This document shows, piece by piece, positions 62,738 through 62,790 of a stretch of DNA of 62,790 nucleotides. Made by a program: the position numbers and the translations under genes. Position 1 is the stretch's first letter, and the number at the start of each line of letters is the position of its first letter. The notes under the pieces are model-generated. The model was not told the origin of the DNA and did no database searches. It was given only the letters and a program-made list of their open reading frames with translations. The stretch is from Bradyrhizobium sp. BR 10289 (GTDB lineage: Bacteria > Pseudomonadota > Alphaproteobacteria > Rhizobiales > Xanthobacteraceae): contig NZ_JACOFR010000037.1 in assembly GCF_019455385.1 (NCBI RefSeq), positions 1 through 62,790 of the forward strand. Reading direction: 5' to 3'.

Positions 62738-62790
62738 TGCATGTTCACTAATTCGCTGATCGAATTCATCCTGTTGAGGGAGAATTCTGA

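Overview
The window is a GC-rich alphaproteobacterial chromosome segment. It most likely comes from Bradyrhizobium or a close relative in the Nitrobacteraceae. The reasons are the red-type (form IC) Calvin-cycle operon, the RibB protein with a dead GTP-cyclohydrolase domain, the many small DUF-type proteins typical of that genus, and the interspersed palindromic repeats between genes. No rRNA, tRNA, CRISPR array, prophage or insertion sequence was recognised. The assignment is inferred from family resemblance and was not checked by search.

Layout. 0-24 kb is mostly single genes and short operons: CorA, an L,D-transpeptidase, an extensin-like protein, an acyl-CoA synthetase, a DUF1499 protein, an MBL-fold hydrolase, glutaryl-CoA dehydrogenase, RibBX, a KefB-type antiporter, an aminotransferase, an aldo/keto reductase, PhoD, a nitronate monooxygenase, an SDR and an EmrAB efflux pair. 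24-43 kb is a stress-type island: a thiamine-diphosphate oxidase, a PRC-barrel protein, two DUF4142-type proteins, an SDR, a PAP2 membrane operon, a ribbon-helix-helix regulator and many tiny hydrophilic or secreted proteins. It also holds a two-gene kinase operon: a 2,097-residue soluble hybrid kinase with eleven 92-residue HAMP repeats, followed by a REC-PAS-HWE kinase. 43-49.5 kb carries DegP, a universal stress protein and a FIST / GGDEF-EAL pair. 49.6-59.5 kb is a complete Calvin-cycle operon (cbbF-P-T-A-L-S-X-E) read leftwards from a divergent cbbR. 59.5-62.8 kb has small membrane proteins, an MFS exporter and its TetR regulator, and ends in dense repeats.

Working together. By eye, thirteen promoter-like sites of the form GGAAC-N16/17-NGTT (or one base off) precede genes in the stress island and a few outliers such as emrA and a His-rich exported protein. 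This matches the known alphaproteobacterial EcfG (general stress sigma factor) recognition sequence, so these genes probably form one regulon, although no ecfG, phyR or nepR lies in the window. HWE-family kinases are the known activators of PhyR, which makes the kinase operon inside the island a candidate input to that response. Other regulatory structures read directly from sequence are a Shine-Dalgarno-sequestering hairpin before the gene at 18517-18936, a 15-bp inverted repeat at the degP start, an operator overlapping the promoter of the ribbon-helix-helix gene, and paired matching operators before tetR and its MFS neighbour.
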